From NCBI RefSeq assembly GCF_017876405.1, contig NZ_JAGINW010000001.1, forward strand, positions 881,203 through 945,202: a stretch of 64,000 nt of DNA. Direction: 5' to 3'. Both the position numbers and the translations under genes were made by a program. A model generated the notes under the pieces. The model made no database searches, was not told the DNA's origin, and was given only the letters and a program-made list of their open reading frames with translations. The DNA is from Kibdelosporangium banguiense. Its GTDB lineage: Bacteria > Actinomycetota > Actinomycetes > Mycobacteriales > Pseudonocardiaceae. Positions 34,758 through 42,540 of the stretch are shown piece by piece; position 1 is the first letter of the stretch; each line of letters starts with the position of its first letter.

Positions 34758-35038
34758 CTGCGGGCCTCTCTGACCCAACCATAGAACACAAAGTTGCAAC
34801 TTTGTTGCCAGCTTTTTTGAAGAGGCCCAGTGCCCCGAGACGCCCCTATCGCAACCACACCGGCCGTCGCACCTGTCACGGCCGTGAATACGAGCTGAAG
34901 CCACAGCGGGAAATCAAAGCCAGCGAGCACCTGCGACCAAGCAGAGACACTCGCACACACCACACCCGCCACCACGGCCGGTCTCGTCGAGCGTCGCGCC
35001 ACACGCCCAGTATCGCCACCGCACACCGCATTGGCCAC
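34754..35038 (-). CDS. Small membrane protein, reverse strand
   Basis: Up to 94 residues from GTG 35038; the start is uncertain and GTG codons near residue 13 or later are equally good. Two hydrophobic stretches (PAVVAGVVCASVSAWSQVLA and LWLQLVFTAVTGATAGVVAIG). Its last codons overlap the endolysin stop and contain an 18-base palindrome. May be a lysogeny gene like the others on this strand, or a chance frame. Confidence 0.45.
   Translation of the reverse strand: MANAVCGGDTGRVARRSTRPAVVAGVVCASVSAWSQVLAGFDFPLWLQLVFTAVTGATAGVVAIGASRGTGPLQKSWQQSCNFVFYGWVREARS
34788..34805. promoter_or_regulatory. 18-base perfect palindrome
   Basis: ACAAAGTTGCAACTTTGT reads the same on both strands and sits about 30 bases after the endolysin. 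AT-rich in a GC-rich region and of MarR/GntR-operator style, or part of a recombination site. Partner unknown. Confidence 0.4.
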
Positions 35039-35040
35039 TC

Positions 35041-35190
35041 ATGCCCGCGACCGACCCCGCCGCTGCACAGGCGGCGCTGTGGTTCTACGCCCTAGTGCTC
35101 GTCGGCTGGCTCGCCAGCGCCGGCGCGAGGGCCTTCGTCCGGCTCTACACCTACCTCGACGCGCTCCCACCCAGGAAGAAGACCTACACC
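35041..35190 (+). CDS. Small membrane protein, runs into the holin frame
   Basis: From ATG 35041 the frame gives a hydrophobic helix (AALWFYALVLVGWLASAGA) and a basic end (LPPRKKTYT), then continues in frame into the holin start at 35191. There is no stop between them and no ribosome site at 35041, so this is either an N-terminal extension of the holin or a separate gene that lost its stop. Low confidence as an independent protein. Confidence 0.35.
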
Positions 35191-35461
35191 ATGACCACAC
35201 CCCGTCCCCGACCACTGCGCACCGCCGCCTCCATCATCGGCGGCCTCACCGCACTGGTGTCCGGCCTCGCCGGTTCCGGGCCTGCTCACCGGCGGCCAGG
35301 GCGACGCCATCACCGGCATCATCACGGCCGTCTTAGCCTTGCTCGCCTCCTTCGGCATCGTCGTCAGCACCGAGCCGAAAGTCACCCCGGTCATTGACCC
35401 CCACGACCGCGAGGGCCACACCCTCACCGCAGCCTCGGCCGCCGACCACAACACCAACTGA
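35191..35461 (+). pseudogene. Holin, broken by a one-base insertion
   Basis: ATG 35191 (AGGAAGAAG upstream) reads RTAASIIGGLTALVSGLAGSG, then shifts frame at GGG 35278-35280. Removing one G restores LLTGGQGDAITGIITAVLALLASFG and an end TAASAADHNTN at stop 35459-35461, giving 89 residues with two membrane helices, a good actinophage holin. As written the frame loses the second helix and runs into His/Arg-rich nonsense. Either a real lysis defect of this prophage or a sequencing error in a G-run. Confidence 0.75.
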
Positions 35462-35499
35462 CCGGCCTCTGCGTCGGATCGTTCGGAGGAGGCCCGACC

Positions 35500-35670
35500 C
35501 TGCCCACCAACTCGGCTGGACGCAACACCCGACACGTCATCGTGGACCACATCGAAACCCAGCCGCTCACCGCCCAACAACACGCCCAGGCCATCACGAC
35601 CATCGCCACACTCATTTCGAAATGGGACGAACACCGACACAACCAACAGCACAAAGACCGAGAGGAATAG
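35500..35670 (+). CDS. Small phage protein with probable CTG start
   Basis: 56 residues from CTG 35500 (GGAGGAGG 7 bases upstream) or 42 from GTG 35542. Charged and His-rich: HIETQPLTAQQHAQAITTIATLISKWDEHR, ending HKDREE. Ribosome site spacing favours CTG. Lies after the holin; may complete the lysis module. No family known. Confidence 0.5.
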   Translation: MPTNSAGRNTRHVIVDHIETQPLTAQQHAQAITTIATLISKWDEHRHNQQHKDREE

Positions 35671-35714
35671 TATCCAGAGGTTGCTAGAATGAGCCCATGA
35701 CCCTATTCCAAACT

Positions 35715-35759
35715 CCCCGGGTTCAATGGTGCGCACATTCCGCGCCACTGAACCCGGGG
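35715..35759 (+). terminator. Long hairpin between late operon and integrase
   Basis: Nineteen-base arms CCCCGGGTTCAATGGTGCG (35715-35733) and CGCGCCACTGAACCCGGGG (35741-35759), paired but for one A-C mismatch and one G-T wobble; loop seven bases. Likely stops late transcription before the integrase. Confidence 0.75.
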
Positions 35760-35803
35760 TTACAACCTGGGGGCTAAATTTGGCAAGTCGTGTCAGAAAG
35801 AAG

Positions 35804-37567
35804 ATGGTAAAGGCAGCGGCGCCTCTTGATCCGGTCGACGAAATCCGTGTCGGGATCTACGTCCGCCGCTCCACCGATGAAGAAAACCAGCCCTACTCGC
35901 TCGAAATGCAGGAAACCCGCCTCGAAGCCTACGTAGGCTCACAGGAACGCTGGCGCATTGTCAAACGGTTTGAGGACAATGCGTCCGGCGCCACGGTCGA
36001 CAAGAGAACCGGCCTGCAACGAGCGATGAAGGCAGCCCGCGCGGGCCTCATCGATGTGCTGCTTGTCTACAAGGTCGACCGGTTCTCCCGCAACCTGCGC
36101 GACGCTGTCACCCTCCTGGACGAGCTGGACTCCGTCGGCGTGGTGTTCCGGTCGGCGACCGAGCCATTCGACACCGCAACCCCCATGGGCCGCATGCTGC
36201 TGCAAATGCTCAGCATGTTCGCCCAGTTCGAGCGAGACCTCATCGTCGAACGTGTTCTCGGCGGCATGATGAAGGCTGCGGAGAAGGGACGATGGAAAGG
36301 CGGAAAGCGCCCCTTCGGGTACCTGGTCGACAAGTCGACGCAGAAGCTTGTGCCTCACGACAACGAAGCGGTGGTCGTTCAGCTCATGTTCGACCTCTAC
36401 ACCCGAGATCGGCTCGGCGCGAAAGCAATCGCCTACATCCTCAACGAACGCGGCTACCGCAACACCGCCGGAGGAATCTGGTACGGCGAACAGATCCTCC
36501 GCAAACTCTGCAACCGCGTCTACATCGGTGAAAATGAGTTCCGTGGCATCCTCGTCGAGGACGCCCATCCGGCAATCGTCAGACTCGACGTGTTCGAGGA
36601 AGCCCAGCGCATCCTGGAACAACGCGGCGAAAGCTACGCCCACCGCGCCGCCAGTGACTCGGACTACATCGCCACCGGGCTCATGCAATGCCCGAACTGT
36701 GGCAAGGCCATGCTGGGCACTCGCGCCACCGGCAAGACCAAGACGTACCGGTACTACACCTGCTTCACCAGAGCCCGGCACGGCGTCGACAAGTGCTCCT
36801 ACCCACGCCTCAACGCCGACTCCCTGGACCAGGCCGTTCTCGACGCCGTGGTCAGCTTCTACCAAAGCCAATACCGGCTGATCACCGAGGCAGTGAAAGC
36901 CGCCCAGGCACAGTACGACTGCGACAACGACACCAAGACAGCCGAACTCGCCGCCGTCCAGGCCGACCTGTTCAAGACCCAAGCCGCCATTGACCGCTAC
37001 CTCGACGCGTTCGAGAACGGCAAGCTCGACGAGGACCAGCTAGCCGGACGGGTCAACAAGCTCAACGAACGCCACAAACAGCTCCGCTGGCGAAGAGACC
37101 ACCTACGCGACGAACTGGACAACCAGCCCGTCATGCCAGACCGGTCCACTCTGGACGAGGTCCACAGCCACATCAACAGCATCTTCAGAGCAGGCAACAA
37201 CAACCAACGCAAGGCCGTCATCGAGACCCTGGTAGCAGGCATCAAGATCCTCGCGCCAGACAGGATCGTTCCCGTCTTCCGTATCCCTCAGCCCGACCAT
37301 GAAGAAGGGGCCGAACCCGGCATAGCCGAGTCCAGCCCCAGTGTTCGCACAATGACTACTTTGGTGGAGCTGAGGGGATTCGAACCCCTGCCCCCACACT
37401 GCCAGTCAGGTCCAAAAAGGACTCTTATCAGCAGAAACCGGGACACCCCAGCACAACCCGGTTCCGTTCACCACCGTTGGATGCAGTTTGGACGCCGTTC
37501 GGCGCGTGTCGGTGCTCCAGGTTTGCTCCACCACAACGGGTGTCCGATCCTCCAGGCTCAGGGGTAG
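35804..37567 (+). CDS. int: Large serine integrase
   Basis: About 587 residues from ATG 35804; the ATG at 35726 lies inside the terminator hairpin. The catalytic Ser is residue 23 in VRRSTDEENQPYSLEMQ. YKVDRFSRNLRD is the second resolvase motif. Recombinase domain, then a zinc ribbon (MQCPNCGKAMLG...KCSYPRL near residue 295-335) and a coiled coil, the normal order for phiC31-type integrases. The last 60 codons run through the tRNA remnant (VELRGFEPL) and beyond, so the natural C-terminus has probably been changed by insertion at 37365. Confidence 0.88.
   Translation: MVKAAAPLDPVDEIRVGIYVRRSTDEENQPYSLEMQETRLEAYVGSQERWRIVKRFEDNASGATVDKRTGLQRAMKAARAGLIDVLLVYKVDRFSRNLRDAVTLLDELDSVGVVFRSATEPFDTATPMGRMLLQMLSMFAQFERDLIVERVLGGMMKAAEKGRWKGGKRPFGYLVDKSTQKLVPHDNEAVVVQLMFDLYTRDRLGAKAIAYILNERGYRNTAGGIWYGEQILRKLCNRVYIGENEFRGILVEDAHPAIVRLDVFEEAQRILEQRGESYAHRAASDSDYIATGLMQCPNCGKAMLGTRATGKTKTYRYYTCFTRARHGVDKCSYPRLNADSLDQAVLDAVVSFYQSQYRLITEAVKAAQAQYDCDNDTKTAELAAVQADLFKTQAAIDRYLDAFENGKLDEDQLAGRVNKLNERHKQLRWRRDHLRDELDNQPVMPDRSTLDEVHSHINSIFRAGNNNQRKAVIETLVAGIKILAPDRIVPVFRIPQPDHEEGAEPGIAESSPSVRTMTTLVELRGFEPLPPHCQSGPKRTLISRNRDTPAQPGSVHHRWMQFGRRSARVGAPGLLHHNGCPILQAQG
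37365..37406. repeat. tRNA-Ala 3'-half remnant (attachment-site copy)
   Basis: These 42 bases match tRNA-Ala positions 59791-59833 (anticodon loop to 3' end) in the same orientation, differing by a single missing base in the variable loop. Position directly at the 3' end of the integrase gene fits an old attachment site left when a second element took the intact tRNA. Confidence 0.85.
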
Positions 37568-37995
37568 CGCCGCGCCGTCACCCTGATCTCTGCCACACCC
37601 GTCAGGGCGCGGGAGACCGCGCAGCCTGCCTCGGCCGCCTCGGCGTGCTTCTGGAGGGCGTCCGCGTCGACGCTGTCCACGTCAACCATGGTGTCGAGCT
37701 CGACGAGGTCTATGGTCGGCGCCCCGTCGACGGGGCGCAGACGCACGCGGGCGCTGGTGGCGACGCTGCGGGGAACGCGGCCAGCCTGCGTCAGCACGTG
37801 CGTCAGCGACATCGAGAAACAGCCGGCGTGTGCGGCGGCGAGCAGTTCCTCGGGGTTCGTGCTGCCCACGGCGTCGTCGGTGAAGCGGGAGCGGAAGCTG
37901 TAGCCGGCTTCCCAACGCTGGGGATCGACGACCACCCGACCGCTCCCGTCCTGCAGGTCGCCGGTCCAGATCGCGCTCCCGGTGCGTGCTGCCAT
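37558..37995 (-). CDS. OsmC/Ohr-family peroxide resistance protein
   Basis: 145 residues from ATG 37995 (GGAAGGAG 7 bases upstream). AHAGCFSMSLTHVL near residue 55 and EAGCAVSRALTGVAEI near residue 121 hold the two redox cysteines of OsmC/Ohr peroxidases, which reduce organic hydroperoxides. Two bases after the dehydrogenase stop, so the two are one operon. Confidence 0.9.
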   Translation of the reverse strand: MAARTGSAIWTGDLQDGSGRVVVDPQRWEAGYSFRSRFTDDAVGSTNPEELLAAAHAGCFSMSLTHVLTQAGRVPRSVATSARVRLRPVDGAPTIDLVELDTMVDVDSVDADALQKHAEAAEAGCAVSRALTGVAEIRVTARRYP

Positions 37996-37997
37996 CG

Positions 37998-39029
37998 CTA
38001 TCTCCTTCCGTTGTCGTGCGTCGGTTCGAGAGTGATGACGACCTTCCCAAGGGCGGTACCACCGAGGTAGTGGCGGAACGCCTCGGGTGCGTCGTGGAAG
38101 GGAAAGACCCGGCCGACGACCGGCCAGATCCGGTGGGTGCTCACCGCTGTCACGAGCGCGACGAGCTGGGCCCGGCTGCCGACCGCGACCGGCCGGAGCG
38201 TCGCGCCCGCAGTGAAGACCGCATACGGGTCGAGCGACGCAGCCCGGCGCCCGCCGACGAAGCCGACCACCGCGATCTCCCCGCCGAGCGCGACGGCGGC
38301 CAGCGAGGACTCCAGGGTGCCCGCTACCTCGACGACGAGATCGGCCCCGCGCCCGCCGGTGGCCGCGCGGACCGCGGCCGGCCAATCTGTCGTCTCGCGG
38401 TAGTTCAGCACCATGTCCGCCCCGAGCTCGCGCAGCAGGCTCACCCGTGCGTCGTTTCCGGTCGTGGCGATCACCCGCGCGCCTAACGCCGTTGCCAGCT
38501 GGACAGCGAACAGCGACACCCCGCCCGTCCCGAGGGTCAGCACGGTGTCCCCAGGACGTATCCCGCGTCCGCCGGTGAGCGCGTTCCACGCGGTGAGGCC
38601 GGCGACCGGCAGGGTGGCCGCCTCGGCGTCGGTCAGGTCATCCGGGATCTCGACGAGCGCGGTGGCGGGCACCACGACGTGCTCGGCGAGCATCCCGTCG
38701 AGCGAGCCACCGATCTGGTCGATGACGTCGAGGGAGAACGGCCCGTCCTGCCAGCGCGGGAACGCCGCGACGACGACCCGTGCCCCCACCGGGGGACCGG
38801 CGACGTCCGGTCCGGTCGCGCGGACGACGCCGACGCCCTCGGCGAGCGGGATCCCGCCGTCCCGGACCGGGAGCACGTACCTGCCTTCCAGGATCATCGC
38901 CTCGCGGTAGCTGAGCGAGGCCGCCCGCACCTCGACGAGGACCTCGCCGGGCCCGGGAACGGGGAGTTCGGAGACGTCGAGGTGGAGGCCGTCGAGGCCG
39001 GCACTCGCGTCGAGCCGGTAACTGCGCAT
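37998..39029 (-). CDS. NAD(P)-dependent medium-chain alcohol dehydrogenase
   Basis: 343 residues. GroES-like N-terminal part with PGEVLVEVRAASL, then a Rossmann site (TLGTGGVSLFAVQLATALG near residue 172). Key zinc cysteines of classic alcohol dehydrogenases are absent, so it may belong to the quinone-reductase-like, zinc-free branch. Substrate unknown. Divergent from an XRE regulator at 39109 and co-operonic with OsmC, suggesting oxidative or aldehyde stress. Confidence 0.88.
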   Translation of the reverse strand: MRSYRLDASAGLDGLHLDVSELPVPGPGEVLVEVRAASLSYREAMILEGRYVLPVRDGGIPLAEGVGVVRATGPDVAGPPVGARVVVAAFPRWQDGPFSLDVIDQIGGSLDGMLAEHVVVPATALVEIPDDLTDAEAATLPVAGLTAWNALTGGRGIRPGDTVLTLGTGGVSLFAVQLATALGARVIATTGNDARVSLLRELGADMVLNYRETTDWPAAVRAATGGRGADLVVEVAGTLESSLAAVALGGEIAVVGFVGGRRAASLDPYAVFTAGATLRPVAVGSRAQLVALVTAVSTHRIWPVVGRVFPFHDAPEAFRHYLGGTALGKVVITLEPTHDNGRR

Positions 39030-39108
39030 GAACCGACCTTCGCCCTCCGCAGGTGCTCCTGCCCATTACCTCTTGGGTGCAGCGCCGCCTGAGCCATACG
39101 CTGGCTCC

Positions 39109-39933
39109 ATGGGAGCTGGCGTGGGTGAGGTGCTCCGGTTTTGGCGGCAACGCCGTGGCATGAGCCAGCTGAAACTCGCCACCGCGACCGGCGTCTCCAC
39201 CAAGCACCTCAGCTTCGTGGAGAACGGACGGGCCCGTCCCAGCCGGCAACTGCTCGTGCATCTCGCCGACGCACTGGAAATGCCCCTGCGTGAGCGCGAT
39301 CGGCTGCTGCTCGCGGGCGGCTACGCGCCGCCACAGGGCGGGACCGGCTCCCGAGACCGGGCGATGCGCCCGCTGCGGCAGGCGCTCGACACGCTGCTCG
39401 CCGCGCACGACCCGCACCCGGCGATCGTGGTCGACGCCCGCTGGGATCTCGTGGTGGCCAACGCCGCCGCCGAGTTGTTGTGGGACGGCGTCGATCCCGG
39501 ACTGCTGACGTCGCCGGTCAACATTCTGCGGCTGTCCACGCACCCCCAGGGCCTGCCACGGATCTCCACCGCCACGCCAGCGTGCAGCCGGTCGCTGATC
39601 ACCCGGTTGCGCCGGAAGGCCGACGAGGACGCCGACGACACGCTCCTCGACCTCGTGCTCGAGGCCGAAGGACACCTCGCCGACGCGTCCGGCCAGCCGC
39701 CCCGGTGGACCGGCGACGGCGTCATGGCCAGCTTCGAGCTCAAAACCCGCCTCGGCATGGTCAGTCTGCACACCGTCATCGCCACACTCGGCGCCCCGCT
39801 GGACGTCGGCGCGTCCGATCTCGCCCTGGAAACCTTCCTCCCTGCCAACGAAGACAGCGCGGCCTTGCTCCGCGAGCTGGCGGTCACCCGCCCCGGCCCG
39901 CAGCATGACTCTGCTCCGACAAGACCGGAGTAG
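39109..39933 (+). CDS. XRE regulator with MmyB-like ligand domain
   Basis: 274 residues from ATG 39109. HTH at residues 11-45 (RRGMSQLKLATATGVSTKHLSFVENGRARPSR), then the MmyB-like domain (HPAIVVDARWDLVVANAAAELLW, VNILRLSTHPQGLPR). TACGCT about 12 bases before the ATG with TTGGGT upstream suggests a leaderless message. Divergent from the dehydrogenase operon and likely its regulator. Confidence 0.85.
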   Translation: MGAGVGEVLRFWRQRRGMSQLKLATATGVSTKHLSFVENGRARPSRQLLVHLADALEMPLRERDRLLLAGGYAPPQGGTGSRDRAMRPLRQALDTLLAAHDPHPAIVVDARWDLVVANAAAELLWDGVDPGLLTSPVNILRLSTHPQGLPRISTATPACSRSLITRLRRKADEDADDTLLDLVLEAEGHLADASGQPPRWTGDGVMASFELKTRLGMVSLHTVIATLGAPLDVGASDLALETFLPANEDSAALLRELAVTRPGPQHDSAPTRPE

Positions 39934-40047
39934 AGCCAATGCTGCCGTCTCAGACGCGGGCGATCCGGGCCGTCAGCCCCACCTGAGCCTTGTGGGGCTT
40001 GCCATTCGCGTGCGGCAGCGGAGCGATGCCCCGTAGCATCTGGTGGG

Positions 40048-40818
40048 TTGACGCCTTTTCATCGCTTGGAGAGATCTGGTACGGGCTATGACGATGTCGA
40101 GGCGGAACTTCGCAGGCATCCGAAGGTGCGGGAGTGCGTGGTCACCAGGATCCATACCGGACCGCGGAAGAACACGCTCGTCGCGTACGTTGTCACCACC
40201 GGCCGAACCGATCCAGCGGAGATCCGGGCGTCCCTGTCCGCGCCCCGGCTGCGACCCAACCGCATCCCACAGGCCGTGATACCGGTGGACTCCTTGCCCC
40301 GCACCAGTTCTGGTGAGGTGGACCGCAAAGGTCTTCCGCTCCCGGTGCTGCCGGGAAAGGCGGCTGGCGGCAAGCAGCCGCTGTCCGACGCCGGCGATGG
40401 GCCACTCGGGGTGGGCATGCTGGTCCTGGCGGTGATCATCGCAGCGGTGGCATTCCTGACGACCGACACCTTATGGCCGGGTTCCACTGATCTGTCGGTG
40501 GTGCCCCAGCCGTGGGCCGGGCTGTTCATCGGGCTCTACGCGGCCGAATGGCTGTCCTTCGGCGTGGGAATCACTTTCCTGTTCCTCGGCCGCAGGCGGT
40601 TGCTCCGGATGGGGCGGCCGCGATGGCTGGCCACGCTCGCCCACCTGTCGGTGGTCTGGCTGCTGGCCGCCTGGTGGCCGCAGGACAACTTCTACCGGCT
40701 CGCCGCCAAGACCGACTGGGAGCGTCAGGCCGCTCTCGTCTACGGGTTCAACATCACGTTGATGATCGCCGCGGTCGTGCTCGTCGTCTTCGCGGTCCGC
40801 GAGCGGCGCGCAGACTGA
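40048..40818 (+). CDS. Truncated adenylation-domain C-terminus fused to four membrane helices
   Basis: 256 residues from TTG 40048. The first 95 residues are only the C-terminal subdomain of an AMP-binding enzyme (YDDVEAELRRHPKVRECVV, A10-like LPRTSSGEVDRKGLP with its catalytic Lys); the main ATP-binding domain is missing. Then four membrane segments (LVLAVIIAAVAFL, FIGLYAAEWLSFGVGITFLFLG, LAHLSVVWLLAAW, ITLMIAAVVLVVFAV). Probably the 3' remnant of a larger gene. Its end overlaps the convergent ATP-grasp fragment. Confidence 0.65.
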   Translation: MTPFHRLERSGTGYDDVEAELRRHPKVRECVVTRIHTGPRKNTLVAYVVTTGRTDPAEIRASLSAPRLRPNRIPQAVIPVDSLPRTSSGEVDRKGLPLPVLPGKAAGGKQPLSDAGDGPLGVGMLVLAVIIAAVAFLTTDTLWPGSTDLSVVPQPWAGLFIGLYAAEWLSFGVGITFLFLGRRRLLRMGRPRWLATLAHLSVVWLLAAWWPQDNFYRLAAKTDWERQAALVYGFNITLMIAAVVLVVFAVRERRAD

Positions 40819-41950
40819 CCTCCAGATCGCCGAACATGTCGCCAAGGGCCGCGTTCGCACTGCGGACGATCGTCTTCGCCTCCTCAAGGGTCCGCCTGGT
40901 ACGGGCCGCGATCGCCACGCCCAGATAAGGGACGGGATCGAATGCCGCTGTCGGGATGGTGACCAGCAGGGTCGCACCGAGCACCCGGCACCTCTCGGCA
41001 GTACGGGCGACGTGTTCACGCAGAGCCCCCGCCGGCAGCCGTGCACCCAGCGGCAACCGGTCGAACGTGCGGACGAAGTGACGTCCTCCGCGCAGGCGAT
41101 CAAGAGCAGCCTGAAGATGGAACGCGACAGCCGGCCCGGTGAGCCGCAGGTTGATCTCAACAGGAGCGAGACGGCCTGACCGGTCAGTGACGAAATCAAC
41201 GTCGTACCAACCCCGATAACCCTCCTGGGCCAAGACCCGGCCCACCGCGACCCCGAACCCGACAGCCGTGCCGGTGAGCGGCTCGGGCAGGACATCGAGG
41301 CCGACAGTGACTCCGCGGTAGCTGGTTTCGTCGACATCCATCAGCCCGACACCGACCGGATGAACCTCGCCATCGGAGCCGATGACGGCGTCGAAGGTGG
41401 GATTGCGGTACGAGCCTGATCCCTCGACGTATTCCTCCAGCAGCACGTCGCCGACCGATCGCCGTGTCAGGGCTCGGAGCCCTTCCGTCTCGGCGGACAC
41501 GATCAGCGTGCCGGACCCGCCGACGCCGTATTCCCTCTTCAGTACTACCCGCGCCCCTCCGGCCAACTCCCGGGCGAGCGCGCGACGTGAGCCGCCCTGC
41601 CGTTGTGCAGGACGACGATTCCCGGGTGATCGGAAGCCAGCGCACGGAACAACGCGTGCGCATGCCTTTTGGACTCATACCGTCTGATGGCCTCCACCAC
41701 ACCGCCGGGTGACGGGGCGATCGGTTCGAACGCCGCCGTCCGACCCCACGGCAGCACGGGCAGTCCCCGGGATGTGAGGCGTTCCAACAGGTCCGGCCGA
41801 GCCAGGATCGCCCCGGACACACGGCCGTCACCGGCGATCCCGCTATGTACCTCCACGTCACCCCAGCCGAGTACGGCACTGATGTCCCGGACCCACCAGT
41901 CGTCGACCCGTTGGGGAACAACGAGCATCGCGGGCCGCGGACCGCAGAAC
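40754..41950 (-). pseudogene. ATP-grasp ligase, frameshifted and truncated at its 5' end
   Basis: Two frames on the minus strand: an upstream part (about 41545-41950, LGWGDVEVHSGIAGDGRVSG) and a downstream part (40754-41590, ARVVLKREYGVGGSGT, YDVDFVTDRSG, PVEINLRLTG) typical of ATP-grasp peptide or amino-acid ligases. The join is near 41575-41600 (ALARELAGGARVV continues only after a one-base shift). The 5' end reads into antisense of an intron reverse transcriptase. Once perhaps a biosynthetic pair with the adenylation remnant. Confidence 0.75.
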
Positions 41951-42440
41951 ACGGCCGCGAACAAGCCGACCCGCTGGGTGACCGCCCGGTACTTCGGCAA
42001 GTTCAATCCCGCCAGGCAGGACTCGTGGGTGTTCGGTAGCCAGAACACCGGCTACTACCTTCGCAAGTTCGCTTGGACCGTGATCGTCCGGCACCGGATG
42101 GTGGCGGAACGGCGTCTCCGGATGATCCGTCCCTGGCCGACTACTGGGCCACGCGGCGTCGCCGCGGCACGCCCCCGGTGGGCAAGACCATGCTGCGCTT
42201 GCTGAAGACACAGCAGGGCCGATGCTCGATATGCCGAGGGCTGTTGTTGCACGCCGACCATGAGCCACAAAGCCCACAGGAGTGGGAACAATGGCTTACC
42301 GCCACTCGCAAGGCGATCCGCAAACACGCGGTCACCGTGTGGGGTGCTGGCACGCCGGACGAACGTGTCGCAGACCGTCTCGTACACGCCCACTGCCAGC
42401 GCCAGTTCACCGGCGACGGCAAGGGCGCAGCACTTCTGTC
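41950..42440 (+). mobile_element. Group II intron reverse transcriptase/maturase 3' remnant
   Basis: On the plus strand RWVTARYFGKFNPARQDSW and TGYYLRKFAWTVIVRHRMV (to about 42105) then, after a frameshift, SPDDPSLADYWATRRRRG, CSICRGLLLHADHE and LVHAHCQRQ: the C-terminal maturase/HNH part of bacterial group II intron proteins, with the C-x2-C ... H-x-H-C zinc/HNH pattern. No reverse transcriptase core is present, so only the 3' end survives. It abuts and truncates the ATP-grasp gene. Confidence 0.75.
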
Positions 42441-42454
42441 TGTCTGTCTGTCTG
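42435..42454 (+). repeat. TCTG x5 microsatellite
   Basis: Five perfect TCTG units at the join between the intron remnant and the IS1380 element. Simple repeats of this kind are rare in actinomycetes and can cause slippage. Confidence 0.8.
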
Positions 42455-42540
42455 TGAGCCTTTGGGGCTTGCTTGAGCCGGTTGCCTGGAAAGCGGGCAC
42501 GGCCGGTTCTTAGGGGGCGAGGGCGCGGCAACGCGTCCCG

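Noticed and set aside
38638..39939. Leftward 433-residue frame across the XRE gene and dehydrogenase start
   Set aside because: Shadow of two well-supported divergent genes; composition is low-complexity.
42435..42454. CRISPR or phase-variation locus at the TCTG repeat
   Set aside because: Units are only four bases with no spacers, and no intact gene spans the repeat.
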